Shown here: positions 35,437 through 44,670 of the stretch, piece by piece
Layout of the letters: each line of letters begins with the position of its first letter
Position numbering within the stretch: the first letter of the stretch is position 1
Assembly (NCBI GenBank): GCA_016215605.1
Contig: JACRJB010000062.1
Location: 62,001 to 126,000 of the forward strand
DNA: 64,000 bases
Reading direction: 5' to 3'
Source of the DNA: Rhodopseudomonas palustris
GTDB lineage: Bacteria > Pseudomonadota > Alphaproteobacteria > Rhizobiales > Xanthobacteraceae
Position numbers and translations under genes: made by a program
The notes under the pieces: model-generated
The model's input: the letters and a program-made list of their open reading frames with translations, nothing else
Told to the model about the DNA's origin: nothing
Database searches by the model: none

Positions 35437-36687
35437 TCACTCTCCGGCGATCTGGAGCTGCGGCATCTGCCGGCCTTCGGCGACCCGTAACCTTTGTTCC
35501 TCACGCATGATGTAGTCGCGGGTGATCGGCACGATCCCCTGGCGCTTGGTGAGCTGGATCTGGAACACCATGGTGTTCTGCTTGCGGAACGACATTTCCG
35601 ACGCCGCCAGATAGAACTCCCACATCCTGACGAATCTCGCGTCGTACAGCCGCTCGGCCTCCTCGCGGCGGGCGAGAAAGCGTTCGCGCCACGCCTTCAG
35701 CGTCTCGGCATAATGCAGCCGCAGGATTTCGATGTCGCAGACCAGCAGTCCGGCGCGCTCGATCGCCGGCAGCACCTCGGACAGAGCCGGCAGGTAGCCG
35801 CCCGGGAAGATGTATTTGGCGATCCAAGGATTGGTGAAGCCCGGTCCCTCGGAGCGGCCGATCGAATGCAGCAGCATCACGCCGTCATCCTCGAGCAGGT
35901 CGGCGCAGCGTCGGAAGAAGGTGTCGTAATGGGTGACACCGACATGCTCGAACATCCCCACCGACACGATCCGGTCGAACGGTCCCGGGACGTCGCGATA
36001 ATCCTCCAGCAGAAACCGCGCGGACGATGACAGCCCGCGCTCGGCGGCGCGGCTGTTGGCGACCTGAAGCTGTTCGCGGGACAGCGTCACGCCGGTGACG
36101 TCGGCGCCGCAGGTCTCGGCGAGATACAGGCCGAGGCCGCCCCAGCCGGAGCCGATGTCGAGCACGCGCTGGCCGGGCTCGATCAGCAGCTTGGCGGCGA
36201 CATGGCGTTTCTTGGCGAGCTGGGCGTCGTCGAGACTGGCGTCCGGGCCTTCGAAATAGGCACAGGAGTACTGTTTGTCGGCATCCAGAAACAGCGCGTA
36301 GAGCCGCCCGTCGAGATCGTAATGATGGGCGACGTTGTGGCGGGAGCGCGGGCGCGGATTGAACTGCTTGGCCGAGCGGGTGAGGTAGCGCAGCCAGCCG
36401 TGCGGCCTGGCCCAGCGCGGCGTCCACTCCGGCTGGTCCATCGCGACGGCGAGCAGATCGGCGATCGAGCCGCGCTGCATCGCGAGGTCGCCGTCCATGT
36501 AGATTTCGCCCAGCGCCAATTCGGGGTCGCGCAGCAAGCGGCGCTGCGCATCCTTGCTGGTGAAGCGGGCGTGGACGGGAGGTCCGGTGCCGTCCCCGCA
36601 GGTGAAGGTGAGGCCGCTCGCGGTGGTGAAGGTGACGGTCCCGCGCTTGATGAACTGGCTCAGCAGCAGACGCAGCAGACGATCCAT
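35437..36687 (-). CDS. cfa: cyclopropane-fatty-acyl-phospholipid synthase family methyltransferase
   Basis: A 416-residue SAM-dependent methyltransferase of the CFA synthase family, which methylenates unsaturated acyl chains of membrane lipids. The N-terminal lipid-binding domain contains PELALGEIYMDGDL and HHYDLDGRLYALFLD. The SAM site is VLDIGSGWGGLGLYLAE, followed by YRDVPGPFDRIVSVGMFEHV and FPGGYLP. The ATG at 36687 is preferred to an upstream TTG. It diverges from the cytochrome-like gene with a 270-base gap. Family relatives also modify other lipids, so the exact product is not certain. Confidence 0.9.
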   Translation of the reverse strand: MDRLLRLLLSQFIKRGTVTFTTASGLTFTCGDGTGPPVHARFTSKDAQRRLLRDPELALGEIYMDGDLAMQRGSIADLLAVAMDQPEWTPRWARPHGWLRYLTRSAKQFNPRPRSRHNVAHHYDLDGRLYALFLDADKQYSCAYFEGPDASLDDAQLAKKRHVAAKLLIEPGQRVLDIGSGWGGLGLYLAETCGADVTGVTLSREQLQVANSRAAERGLSSSARFLLEDYRDVPGPFDRIVSVGMFEHVGVTHYDTFFRRCADLLEDDGVMLLHSIGRSEGPGFTNPWIAKYIFPGGYLPALSEVLPAIERAGLLVCDIEILRLHYAETLKAWRERFLARREEAERLYDARFVRMWEFYLAASEMSFRKQNTMVFQIQLTKRQGIVPITRDYIMREEQRLRVAEGRQMPQLQIAGE

Positions 36688-36957
36688 TGCCCTGATTCCG
36701 GAGACATATCGACGCAGCAAAGCAAGAACCGCGCCGCACTCGGGCGGTTCCGCGTCCCGGCTTCACGATCGCTGGCGCGGGTCGGCGGCGGGGGCGATCA
36801 CGGCGCGGCGCGCGGTGCCGACGAGCTCCCCCGGGAAGGGAGGTCGGCTATCTGTTTTCAATGGGTTGGATGCGTCATCTCTCCGCTTCCATTCACGTTC
36901 CAATCGGCTAAAAGGTCTGCGCCGCGCGGGCGGCCGTTCATGCATTGGAGGGATCGA

Positions 36958-37953
36958 ATGTTGGGCCGAGCGCTCAGTTCAGCGGCGGTGTTGCTTCTGA
37001 TCGGCTCCGTTGTGCCGCAAGCCGCCAGCGCGCAGGTCCAGAACCTGGAGGCCGGCAAGAGCCCGGCGCAGATTTTCGCGGGCACTTGCTCCGTCTGTCA
37101 CAAAGGCGCACGCGGTCTCGTCCGCACCGTCCCCCCCAGCTCCCTCCCGTCGTTCCTGCGGCAGCACTACACGACGAGTAGTGACATGGCCTCGCTGCTC
37201 GCCTCTTATCTGGTGTCGAACGGAGCCACCGACACTCGCTACAAGCAGAACGACGTCAGGTCGGAGCCCGGTCAGCCGGAGGGCCGCCCGGGTCGCAAGC
37301 CGCGTCAGGGGCAGGGAGCGGAGGAAGCTGCCAAGCCCGAGGCCGCGCGGCCCGAAGCGGCGGCTCCGGCGCAACCCGAAGAGGGTGCGCGTCGCGGTCG
37401 TCACGGCAAGCGCAATCCGAAGCCGGAGACGGAAGCGCCGGCCGATGGTGCCGCCGCAGCGGAGACCGCTGCGCCGGTGAACCAACCCGCGGCGAAAGAC
37501 CGCCGCAAGCACGGCCGCAAGGACAAGCCGGCGCAGGCTGCGCCTGCCGCCGACGCCGCCAAGGGCGAGCCGCAGAAGCCGGCGCCCGCCGCGAGCGAGC
37601 CGGCCGCGGCCAAGCCCGACACCGCGAAGTCCAACGGCACCAAGCCCGACGAGGCCAAGCCGGATGCGGCCAAGCCGAGTTCGTCCCAGGAGGCCGCCAA
37701 GCCGCAGCGAGCCACGACACCCGACGAGGTGCCTGTGCGCGCCGATCCCGTTCCAGCGGTGACACCGGCGCCGAAGACGGTCGAAAGCCCGCGGATCCCG
37801 GCGGCCGGCCCGCCGCCTGCGAAGCCTGCCGAAGCGCCGTCGGCTGCAGCGCCGGCCGCAGCCGCGCCCTCCAACGAGCCGTCGGTCGTCGTGACGCCGA
37901 GCCCGCCGCCGCCCGCTGCGGGCAGTGCCGCGGACGTGCCGATCTCCCGATAA
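36958..37953 (+). CDS. c-type cytochrome-like protein with long Pro/Ala/Lys tail
   Basis: A 331-residue exported protein. Signal peptide at residues 1-25 (cleavage ASA/Q), then a short haem-binding region with one CSVCH motif (Cys44, Cys47, His48) and a possible distal Met in SSDMASLLASYLVSNG. From about residue 100 to the end it is low-complexity Pro/Ala/Lys/Glu with RRGRHGKR-type basic patches. The globular part is only about 75 residues, at the lower limit for a monohaem cytochrome. ATG 36958 has TTGGAGGG at ideal spacing. The extended tail could cross or bind peptidoglycan; this is inference. It is divergent from the cfa-type gene. Confidence 0.78.
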   Translation: MLGRALSSAAVLLLIGSVVPQAASAQVQNLEAGKSPAQIFAGTCSVCHKGARGLVRTVPPSSLPSFLRQHYTTSSDMASLLASYLVSNGATDTRYKQNDVRSEPGQPEGRPGRKPRQGQGAEEAAKPEAARPEAAAPAQPEEGARRGRHGKRNPKPETEAPADGAAAAETAAPVNQPAAKDRRKHGRKDKPAQAAPAADAAKGEPQKPAPAASEPAAAKPDTAKSNGTKPDEAKPDAAKPSSSQEAAKPQRATTPDEVPVRADPVPAVTPAPKTVESPRIPAAGPPPAKPAEAPSAAAPAAAAPSNEPSVVVTPSPPPPAAGSAADVPISR

Positions 37954-37984
37954 GACGTCCTCACAAGACGCCCCCTGCAAAGCA

Positions 37985-38012
37985 AAAAGCCCGGCATGAC
38001 TGCCGGGCTTTT
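37985..38012. terminator. bidirectional intrinsic terminator
   Basis: AAAAGCCCGGCA (37985-37996), loop TGAC, TGCCGGGCTTTT (38001-38012): a 12-base perfect stem flanked by A and T runs. It lies between the converging cytochrome-like and rplI genes and should end both transcripts. Confidence 0.92.
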
Positions 38013-38037
38013 CGTTGAGCATGCGATGCTGCGGCGC

Positions 38038-38622
38038 TTACTGCTGCGCCGGCTCTTCGTCCTGCTGCGCGTCCGGATCGAAGAACTCGCCGGCGGCGGC
38101 GATCGCCTCGGCGGCCGCGTCCTGATCTTCCTGACGGGTCGAGATGTCCTCGCCGCGGTTGATGCGCTCGGCTTCGTCGGCACTGCGGGCCACGGTGACC
38201 GACACGCCGACTTCCACTTCCGGATGCACTGCGACTTCGATGTTGTGCTTGCCGATGGTCTTGATCGGCGCATCGAGCAGGATCTGGCTGCGGCTGATCT
38301 TGACGCCTTCGCTTTCGAACGCCACGACGATGTCACGCACCGACACCGAGCCGAACAGCTGGCCGGTTTCCGAAGCCTGACGGATCACGATCACATTGTG
38401 ACCGTCGATCTTCTCGGCGACCTTCGACGCCTCGGCCTTGGCCTCGATGTTGCGCGCCTCGAGGTCGGCCTTCATGTGCTCGTATTTGTCGCGGTTCGCG
38501 GCGGTCGCACGCAGCGCCTTGCCGCGCGGCAGCAGGAAATTGCGGGCGTAACCGTCCTTGACGCGAACCAGTTCGCCCATTTGGCCGAGCTTGGCGACAC
38601 GTTCCAGTAGAATGACTTCCAT
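38038..38622 (-). CDS. rplI: 50S ribosomal protein L9
   Basis: A 194-residue L9. The N-terminal rRNA-binding domain reads [30 protein letters not shown] in two blocks and is followed by the long connecting helix and the C-terminal domain. The C-terminal extension of about 40 residues ([14 protein letters not shown] at the end) is acidic and longer than in E. coli, as is common in alphaproteobacteria. It is the last gene of the S6-S18-DUF2232-L9 unit and ends at a strong terminator. Confidence 0.97.
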   Translation of the reverse strand: MEVILLERVAKLGQMGELVRVKDGYARNFLLPRGKALRATAANRDKYEHMKADLEARNIEAKAEASKVAEKIDGHNVIVIRQASETGQLFGSVSVRDIVVAFESEGVKISRSQILLDAPIKTIGKHNIEVAVHPEVEVGVSVTVARSADEAERINRGEDISTRQEDQDAAAEAIAAAGEFFDPDAQQDEEPAQQ

Positions 38623-38656
38623 GTTGTTCTCCTCGATGGGTTGATAGGGGTCGAAA

Positions 38657-39604
38657 TCAGGTGATGGGGGGCGGCGGCATCGACCGGCGCTGGTAGTAGC
38701 GACGGCGAAAGCCGAGCACGGCGTCGCCGATGCCGAGAGCGATCAGACCGAGCGCGGGCCACAGGAAGATCAGGACCAGCGCGTAAGTCGAACTCAGCAG
38801 AAAGCCGCGATGTCGCGCGACCATGGTCAGCGTGTGCAACGTCGCGGCACCGGCCAGCCCGTAGGCAACCAGCAGCGTCGCGCTCACGATCTTGCCGATC
38901 AGCGCGGCAACACCGCCGGCGAAGCTGAGGCCGAGCGCGAGCGACAGCACCGCCAGCGTCATCGCCGGCAACGTCATGGTCCGCAAGTCGGGCCAGGGCC
39001 GCGTCAGCCGGCCTGAGGTCGCGGTGATCTTGCCGGAGAGCCACAGATTGAGCGTCAAGGTCAGCATCGCGACCGTGGCGGCCGCGGGCGGCGCGACGGT
39101 CACCAGGGCATCGATCAACTTGTCGGCGTCGCTGGAGCTGCGTGGACCGAGTGCGCGCTGCAATCCGCTGCGCAGGCCTTCGCTGATCGTCGTGCCGTCG
39201 GTGCCGAGCGTGAGCAGGGCCGCCATGGTGGTCACCGCGGCGAAGCCCGCGATCCACACGACGATCCGGCCGACCGGGTACCATTCCAGAGCAGGGGGGA
39301 CGCCGTCCGACGCGTCCGCCGGTCGCGCGAGCATCGCGAGGCGGCCGAGCCAATAGGCCGGCGCCACGACCGTGACGAGGAAGGCGATGGCGTAAGAGAA
39401 GCTGAAGATCGCGGCGAGCCCGGCGGCGCCGAGCAGTCCGCCAATCGCAGCCCCGATCGCGCCCCAGCCGAGCGCGGCCACCATCAGCGGCAGCGGCGCC
39501 AGATAGAACAGCAGCAATGAGATCAGCGCGCCCGAGACGATCGAGGCGAACATCAGCGCCGAGGCGCAGCCTGCGGCAATCGCGATCAGGATCTGGATCA
39601 TCAT
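38657..39604 (-). CDS. DUF2232 membrane protein
   Basis: A 315-residue inner-membrane protein with about eight helices. It fits the DUF2232 (YybS-like) family, which lies between rpsR and rplI in many alphaproteobacteria. The N-terminus [19 protein letters not shown] and the [20 protein letters not shown] segment are typical. The start is one of two adjacent ATGs behind an AGGAG site. Function unknown; its constant place in a ribosomal operon suggests growth-linked expression. Confidence 0.88.
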   Translation of the reverse strand: MMIQILIAIAAGCASALMFASIVSGALISLLLFYLAPLPLMVAALGWGAIGAAIGGLLGAAGLAAIFSFSYAIAFLVTVVAPAYWLGRLAMLARPADASDGVPPALEWYPVGRIVVWIAGFAAVTTMAALLTLGTDGTTISEGLRSGLQRALGPRSSSDADKLIDALVTVAPPAAATVAMLTLTLNLWLSGKITATSGRLTRPWPDLRTMTLPAMTLAVLSLALGLSFAGGVAALIGKIVSATLLVAYGLAGAATLHTLTMVARHRGFLLSSTYALVLIFLWPALGLIALGIGDAVLGFRRRYYQRRSMPPPPIT

Positions 39605-39718
39605 CAGCTGTCCCGCTCCTTTCGAGCGGTTAGAGGCTCTGAGCCCCAACCATCGGCGTCCGGACGAGCGGAGCCTTATGACATTCGATACGCGTGTGTC
39701 GACGACACGAGGTGGAAA

Positions 39719-39740
39719 CCCGCGGCGCGAGCGCCGCGGG
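39719..39740 (-). terminator. hairpin between rpsR and DUF2232
   Basis: CCCGCGGCGC (39719-39728) and GCGCCGCGGG (39731-39740) form a perfect 10-base stem around GA, 8 bases beyond the rpsR stop. Only a weak T-rich tail follows on the minus strand. It could partly end transcription and set the ratio of S6/S18 to L9. Confidence 0.45.
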
Positions 39741-39748
39741 TGAATCGA

Positions 39749-39988
39749 TCAGCGAATGACGTAGGGCAGCAGGCCGAGGAAACGGGCGCGCTTGATGGCG
39801 CGCGCGAGTTCGCGCTGCTTCTTGGCGGAGACGGCGGTGATGCGGCTCGGCACGATCTTGCCGCGCTCCGAGACGTAACGCATCAACAGCTTGGAATCCT
39901 TGTAGTCGATCTTCGGCGCATTCGGGCCCGTGAACGGGCAGGTCTTGCGACGACGGAAGAACGGACGGCGGGCGCCTGCTTCAGCCAT
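39749..39988 (-). CDS. rpsR: 30S ribosomal protein S18
   Basis: A 79-residue S18. Conserved blocks are [43 protein letters not shown] and [21 protein letters not shown]18 binds S6 on the 30S platform. It starts 5 bases after the rpsF stop, so the two are co-translated. Confidence 0.98.
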   Translation of the reverse strand: MAEAGARRPFFRRRKTCPFTGPNAPKIDYKDSKLLMRYVSERGKIVPSRITAVSAKKQRELARAIKRARFLGLLPYVIR

Positions 39989-39993
39989 GATTC

Positions 39994-40473
39994 TTACTCC
40001 TCGCTCGCTGCGGCAGTGTCGGCGTCTTCACGCGGACGGCGCGGACCACGGTCACCACGGAAGCCACCACCGTCGCGATCGCCGCGGCCTTCGCGGTCAC
40101 CGCGGAAGCCACCCTCGCGGGGGCCACGGTCGTCACGCTCGCGATCGCGATCGGCCTTGCGCATCATCGCCGAGGGACCTTCCTCGTGCTCTTCGACGCG
40201 AATCGTCAGATAGCGGATGATGTCTTCGTTGATGCGCTGCTGGCGCTCGAGCTCGGCGACCACCGCGGAGGGGCCGTCGATGTTGAGCATCACGAAATGC
40301 GCCTTGCGGTTCTTGTTCATGCGGTAGGTGAGGGAACGCAGGCCCCAGGCTTCGGTCTTGGTGACCTTGCCGCCGAGTCCTTCGATCACGCCGGTGAACT
40401 GCGTGGTCAGCTCTTCCACCTGCTGGGTGCTCGCGTCCTGGCGCGCGAGAAAAACATGCTCGTAAAGAGGCAT
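39994..40473 (-). CDS. rpsF: 30S ribosomal protein S6 with charged C-terminal tail
   Basis: A 159-residue S6. The core ([20 protein letters not shown], then [20 protein letters not shown]) ends near residue 100. A tail of about 50 residues is rich in Arg, Gly and Asp ([20 protein letters not shown]). E. coli S6 has an acidic glutamate tail extended by RimK, whereas this is an RGD/RGG-like tail. The ATG at 40473 has AAAGGA 7-12 bases upstream. It is the first gene of the unit. Confidence 0.96.
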   Translation of the reverse strand: MPLYEHVFLARQDASTQQVEELTTQFTGVIEGLGGKVTKTEAWGLRSLTYRMNKNRKAHFVMLNIDGPSAVVAELERQQRINEDIIRYLTIRVEEHEEGPSAMMRKADRDRERDDRGPREGGFRGDREGRGDRDGGGFRGDRGPRRPREDADTAAASEE

Positions 40474-40753
40474 GACAGTCCTTTCCATGTTGGCGCAGAA
40501 CCGGCGGCAAGCCCTTCGAACCCTTCGGAAAGGACTCGACTGCTCAGAAGGCGGGAGCACGGGACGACGAGCCGACTGGCTCTGCCGCATCAAATTCGCC
40601 GAACAGGTGAAAATGCTGAGACCGTCCGTTCAGCTCCCGGCCGGGATCTGCGGATGCGCGGGTTATACGGATTTTGGTCGCGATGGCAAGGGCGAGGCGG
40701 GGGCCGGAGCCAGATTCGGGCCCCGGCAGGGGCTGGCAGCCTGCCGGCGTCCG

Positions 40754-42061
40754 TCACATGGCCGGATGGGTCCGGACTTTCGCCGGCGCCGGGGAATCGG
40801 GGTCGAGTTCGGGAACCAGGCTGGGCGCGTCGTCGATCGAGTCGCAATGCACGACGCCCCCTTTGCCGAGCCGCTTCGCCTCGTACATCGCGCTGTCGGC
40901 CGAACGCAACAGGTCGTCGGCCGTCTGTCCGTCCCGCGGGAAGGTGGCGCTGCCGATGCTGACGCCGATGTTCAGCGGGACATCCTTGCCGAGATCGATC
41001 GGCTCGGCGATCCGGGCGATCAACCGCTCGGCGATATCGACGCTGTCCGCCGCTTCGGTGGCGGGCAGCAGGATGACGAACTCGTCGCCGCCGACCCGGA
41101 AAATCAGATCCTCACCGCGCACACAACTGCGCAGCCGCTGCGCCACGACCACCAGGACGGCGTCGCCGATCTCGTGGCCGTAGCGGTCGTTGGCCGCCTT
41201 GAAGCCGTCGAGGTCGAGCCAGAGCACCGTCAATGGCTGAGCGCCTCCGGTGGACGTTCCGGCCGCATGGCGGAGCAGTTCCTCGAAGCGTCGATGCAGC
41301 ATGGTGCGGTTCGGCAGGCCGGTCAGCTGGTCGTAGTTCGCCAGCCATTTGTTCTCCCGTTCGGACAGGAAAAGATGGAGCAGAACGTCGTAGTTCTCGA
41401 ACAGCAGCGCGGCCATTCCCAAGCCCCATCCCGGGATCAGCAGACCGATCAGGTATGTCTGTTGAACCGACGAAAACACCATCGCAAGCGTATAGGGCAC
41501 CGCCAGGATCGCGATCAGTGCGATGCCATAGCGCGGCGTACCGGCATGGCGAGAGACAAAGGCCCCGGAAAGGCCGGCGATCACGATGCCGGCGAACAGC
41601 ATCAGCGGCCAGTCGCCCGTCAGGACGCAGAGCGAACACCCGACCGTATAGTTCAGCGCCCAGGCCAGGCCGAGATAGATCGGCAGACCGTGGCTGGGCC
41701 GGTCCGACGCCTGCGCGTTCCGCATCCGTCGCGCGACGATGTAGCGGGTCGTGCCGAAAGCGATTTCGATGGCGATCCAGAGATAAGCCCAGGCCGCGCC
41801 CGTCAACAGGGCTGCGATGACCGTGAACATCGTCGTCGAGAGCATCGCCATCAAGAGCGTGCGCGTCTTGGTCTGACTCTGTAGCAGCAGGCGGCGCAGG
41901 ATGACGTCGGGCTGCGGGCGGGGCCCGTTGATCAGCCATCGGATCAGGCGCGTCTCGACGATCGGATCGTGCGGATCCTGCAGCGGCATCGTGCCGAATG
42001 GTGTTCTGAATTCGTTCGTGCGGGGTATCAAAGGCAAACCGTCCCTTGTTGTCACCGCCAC
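40754..42061 (-). CDS. membrane-bound diguanylate cyclase (GGDEF)
   Basis: A 435-residue protein. About six membrane helices occupy residues 70-235, then a GGDEF domain makes cyclic di-GMP. The active-site motif GGDEF is at residues 324-328, and an intact inhibitory I-site RGED lies 5 residues before it. The linker reads ENKWLANYDQLTGLPNRTMLH. No EAL domain is attached. The start is uncertain: GTG 42061 or ATG 41989, neither with a good ribosome site. An 8-base stem-loop (40723-40747) lies after its stop. The ligand sensed by the membrane part is unknown. Confidence 0.88.
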   Translation of the reverse strand: MAVTTRDGLPLIPRTNEFRTPFGTMPLQDPHDPIVETRLIRWLINGPRPQPDVILRRLLLQSQTKTRTLLMAMLSTTMFTVIAALLTGAAWAYLWIAIEIAFGTTRYIVARRMRNAQASDRPSHGLPIYLGLAWALNYTVGCSLCVLTGDWPLMLFAGIVIAGLSGAFVSRHAGTPRYGIALIAILAVPYTLAMVFSSVQQTYLIGLLIPGWGLGMAALLFENYDVLLHLFLSERENKWLANYDQLTGLPNRTMLHRRFEELLRHAAGTSTGGAQPLTVLWLDLDGFKAANDRYGHEIGDAVLVVVAQRLRSCVRGEDLIFRVGGDEFVILLPATEAADSVDIAERLIARIAEPIDLGKDVPLNIGVSIGSATFPRDGQTADDLLRSADSAMYEAKRLGKGGVVHCDSIDDAPSLVPELDPDSPAPAKVRTHPAM

Positions 42062-42321
42062 GCTAGCAAGCAGTTGTTGACGCCGTACTTAAGTATGGAA
42101 CCCAGTCCCAATAGGCTGAATAAAATGTTAGCGGCACCCCAGCGCGGGCGGCCGGCATGCCCTTATGGTTTCCCCCAAGGTCGCCCTGCACGCCGCTGTG
42201 GGCAGTCGCGGTGCCGCACGAAAGGCTGAGGATCGGGCGACCACGGTTTGCGCCACCGCCTTGACACAGCGGGCTCGCGGGGTGTCTTACGGCGCCACTC
42301 CAGACAGGTTCAGGAACGCAG

Positions 42322-43281
42322 ATGACGGCAGCATTCACATTCCCCGGGCAGGGCTCGCAGGCGGTCGGCATGGGCAAGGCGCTGGCCGATGCTTTTCCGG
42401 CGGCAAAGGCGGTGTTCGACGAGGTCGACGCCGCGCTCGGCGAAAAACTGACCGCCATCATCTGGGACGGGCCGGCGGAGACGCTGCAGCTCACCGAGAA
42501 CGCCCAGCCGGCGTTGATGGCGGTCTCTCTGGCCGCGCTTCGGGTGCTCGAGGGCGAGGCCGGGCTGAAGATCGGTCGCGACGCCGCCTTTGTTGCGGGA
42601 CATTCGCTCGGCGAATATTCCGCGCTGGCCGCCGCGGGATCGCTCAGCGTCAGCGACACCGCCCGTTTGCTGCGGATCCGCGGCCGCGCGATGCAGAAGG
42701 CGGTGCCGGTCGGGGTCGGTGCGATGGCCGCGCTGCTCGGGCTCGACTACGACGCCGCCGTGGCGGTTGCGAGCGAAGCTGCCCAGGGTCAGGTCTGTCA
42801 GGCCGCCAATGACAATGGAGGAGGCCAGGTCGTCGTCTCCGGTCACAAGGAAGCGGTCGAGCGCGCCGTCGAGATCGCCAAGGGCAAGGGCGCCAAGCGC
42901 GCGATGCTGCTGCCGGTGTCCGCGCCGTTCCATTGCGCCCTGATGCAGCCGGCTGCCGAGGCGATGGCGGAGGCGCTGGCGGGCGTGGCGATCCAGGCGC
43001 CGGCGGCGCCGCTGGTGTGCAATGTGCTGGCAGCGCCGATCACCGATCCGGACGAGATCCGCCGCCGGCTGGTCGAGCAGGTCACCGGCACGGTGCGCTG
43101 GCGTGAATCGGTGGCCTATATGGCCGGCCAGGGCGTCGACCGGTTCTTCGAGATCGGCGCCGGCAAGGTGCTCAGCGGCTTGGTCAAGCGGATTGCCGAC
43201 GGCGCGACGGGCGTCGCGATCGGCGGTCCGGGCGACATCGCGGCTGCCAAGGACGCAATCACGGCCGGGCGCTCGGCGTAA
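42322..43281 (+). CDS. fabD: malonyl-CoA:ACP transacylase
   Basis: A 319-residue FabD, which loads malonyl groups on ACP for fatty-acid synthesis. Nucleophile Ser95 lies in VAGHSLGEYSAL and the catalytic His in VSAPFHCALM. The N-terminus FTFPGQGSQ is canonical. It starts the fabD-fabG-acpP-fabF cluster. fabG follows after 17 bases. Confidence 0.97.
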   Translation: MTAAFTFPGQGSQAVGMGKALADAFPAAKAVFDEVDAALGEKLTAIIWDGPAETLQLTENAQPALMAVSLAALRVLEGEAGLKIGRDAAFVAGHSLGEYSALAAAGSLSVSDTARLLRIRGRAMQKAVPVGVGAMAALLGLDYDAAVAVASEAAQGQVCQAANDNGGGQVVVSGHKEAVERAVEIAKGKGAKRAMLLPVSAPFHCALMQPAAEAMAEALAGVAIQAPAAPLVCNVLAAPITDPDEIRRRLVEQVTGTVRWRESVAYMAGQGVDRFFEIGAGKVLSGLVKRIADGATGVAIGGPGDIAAAKDAITAGRSA

Positions 43282-43298
43282 TCGGCGAAGGAGACGAC

Positions 43299-44036
43299 AT
43301 GTTCGATTTGACGGGACGAACCGCGCTGGTCACCGGCGCGACCGGCGGCATCGGTGGCGCCATCGCCCAGGCGTTGCACGGCCAGGGCGCGACGGTGGCG
43401 ATTTCCGGCACCCGGCGCGAGGCGCTCGACGCGCTGGCGGCGAAGCTCGGCGAGCGCGTTCACGTGCTGCCCTGCAATCTCTCGGACTCCTCCGAGGTCG
43501 AGGCACTGGTGCCGGCCGCGGCCGAGGCGATGGGCCAGCTCGACATTCTGGTGTGCAATGCGGGTATCACCCGCGACAATCTCTTCGTGCAATTGCGCGA
43601 CGAAGATTGGGATGAGGTGATCAAGGTCAATCTCACTGCCGCCTTCCGCCTGACGCGCGCCGCGACCAAGCTGATGATGCGCAAGAAGTTCGGCCGCATC
43701 ATCGCGGTGACCTCCGTGGTCGGTGTGACCGGCAATCCGGGGCAGGGCAACTACACGGCGTCCAAGGCGGGCCTGATCGGCATGATCAAGACGCTGGGCG
43801 CCGAATACGCCAAGCGCAACGTCACCGCCAATTGCATCGCACCCGGCTTCATCGCGACGCCGATGACCGATGTGCTCAACGACAAACAGCGCGAAGCGAT
43901 TCTCGGAAAGGTGCCGGCCGGCCGGCTCGGTACCCCGGACGACATCGCGGCTGCGGCGGTTTATCTCAGTTCGAACGAGGCCGCCTACGTCACCGGCCAG
44001 ACCATCCACGTCAATGGCGGGATGGCCATGATCTGA
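43299..44036 (+). CDS. fabG: 3-oxoacyl-ACP reductase
   Basis: A 245-residue FabG, the NADPH-dependent ketoreductase of fatty-acid elongation. NADP site VTGATGGIGGAIA, NAG motif VCNAGITRDNL, catalytic Ser in ITSVVG-type VTSVVGVTGNPGQGN, and the YTASKAGL pair with Tyr and Lys. The C-terminal YVTGQTIHVNGGMAMI is typical of FabG. A GAAGGAG site precedes the start. Confidence 0.97.
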   Translation: MFDLTGRTALVTGATGGIGGAIAQALHGQGATVAISGTRREALDALAAKLGERVHVLPCNLSDSSEVEALVPAAAEAMGQLDILVCNAGITRDNLFVQLRDEDWDEVIKVNLTAAFRLTRAATKLMMRKKFGRIIAVTSVVGVTGNPGQGNYTASKAGLIGMIKTLGAEYAKRNVTANCIAPGFIATPMTDVLNDKQREAILGKVPAGRLGTPDDIAAAAVYLSSNEAAYVTGQTIHVNGGMAMI

Positions 44037-44334
44037 CGCCGCCTGCAAGTCCTTGGCAGCCGATGCGGCGCTCGCGCCGGCGGCCGGGGCTTGTGGTCAA
44101 TGCACCGGAAGTATGATAACCGGAGCCTCGGCGGATAGGCAAAGAAGGCCATTGCAGGAAGTCCAAACCCTGTATATTGCCGATGGGGACCTGCCGCTCG
44201 GGCGGTCGGTTTTCGACCTCGGGGACGGGGCAAAATCAGTACACTTCGCGATTGCGACGGGAACTTAGCGAGTTGACGCACCACGATGGCTCGTATCGTC
44301 TGTCGGTCGGGTCGGAACAGCACGGGGTTAGAGA
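44037..44334. other. 298-base fabG-acpP gap with candidate acpP promoter
   Basis: No gene is visible. TTGCAG (44152-44157) and TATATT (44173-44178) are spaced 15 bases, and TTGACG (44273-44278) with TATCGT (44294-44299) also 15. Either could serve acpP, but both spacings are short. The long leader suggests acpP has its own promoter, fitting the high demand for ACP. Confidence 0.35.
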
Positions 44335-44574
44335 ATGAGTGAGATTGGCGAGCGGGTTAAGAAGATCGTGGTGGAGCACCTTGGTGTCGAACCCGAGAAA
44401 GTGGTCGATAGCGCCAGCTTTATCGATGATCTCGGCGCCGACAGCCTCGACACCGTCGAACTCGTGATGGCGTTCGAAGAAGAGTTCGGCTGCGAAATTC
44501 CCGACGATGCCGCGGAGACCATTCTCACCGTCGGCGACGCCACCAAGTTCCTCGAGAAGAACGCCAAGAGCTGA
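44335..44574 (+). CDS. acpP: acyl carrier protein
   Basis: A 79-residue, very acidic ACP. The phosphopantetheine attachment Ser37 lies in [23 protein letters not shown] carries acyl chains through fatty-acid and lipid A synthesis. It has its own long leader upstream and an intrinsic terminator right after the stop, so a short, abundant monocistronic message is likely. Confidence 0.98.
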   Translation: MSEIGERVKKIVVEHLGVEPEKVVDSASFIDDLGADSLDTVELVMAFEEEFGCEIPDDAAETILTVGDATKFLEKNAKS

Positions 44575-44593
44575 CGCTCTGCGCGGTGACGAT

Positions 44594-44640
44594 GAAGCCG
44601 GACGGGCCGTGTTGAAACGGCCCACCGGCTTCTTGCTTTG
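44594..44640 (+). terminator. intrinsic terminator between acpP and fabF
   Basis: A two-part perfect stem: GAAGCCGG (44594-44601) with CCGGCTTC (44625-44632), and inner GGGCCGT (44604-44610) with ACGGCCC (44617-44623), followed by TTGCTTT. It should stop most acpP transcripts and let a fraction read into fabF. Confidence 0.88.
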
Positions 44641-44670
44641 GACCGCGCATTCTGGCCCGGAGTACAGGAT

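Noticed and set aside
36202-36957. A 252-codon in-frame extension upstream of the cytochrome-like gene
   Set aside because: It overlaps the cfa-type gene on the other strand and lacks similarity; ATG 36958 has an ideal ribosome site and starts a signal peptide.
40723-40747. Stem-loop CCGGCAGG/CCTGCCGG after the diguanylate cyclase gene as a terminator
   Set aside because: The stem is perfect but has no T-tract on the minus strand, so it is not called as a terminator.
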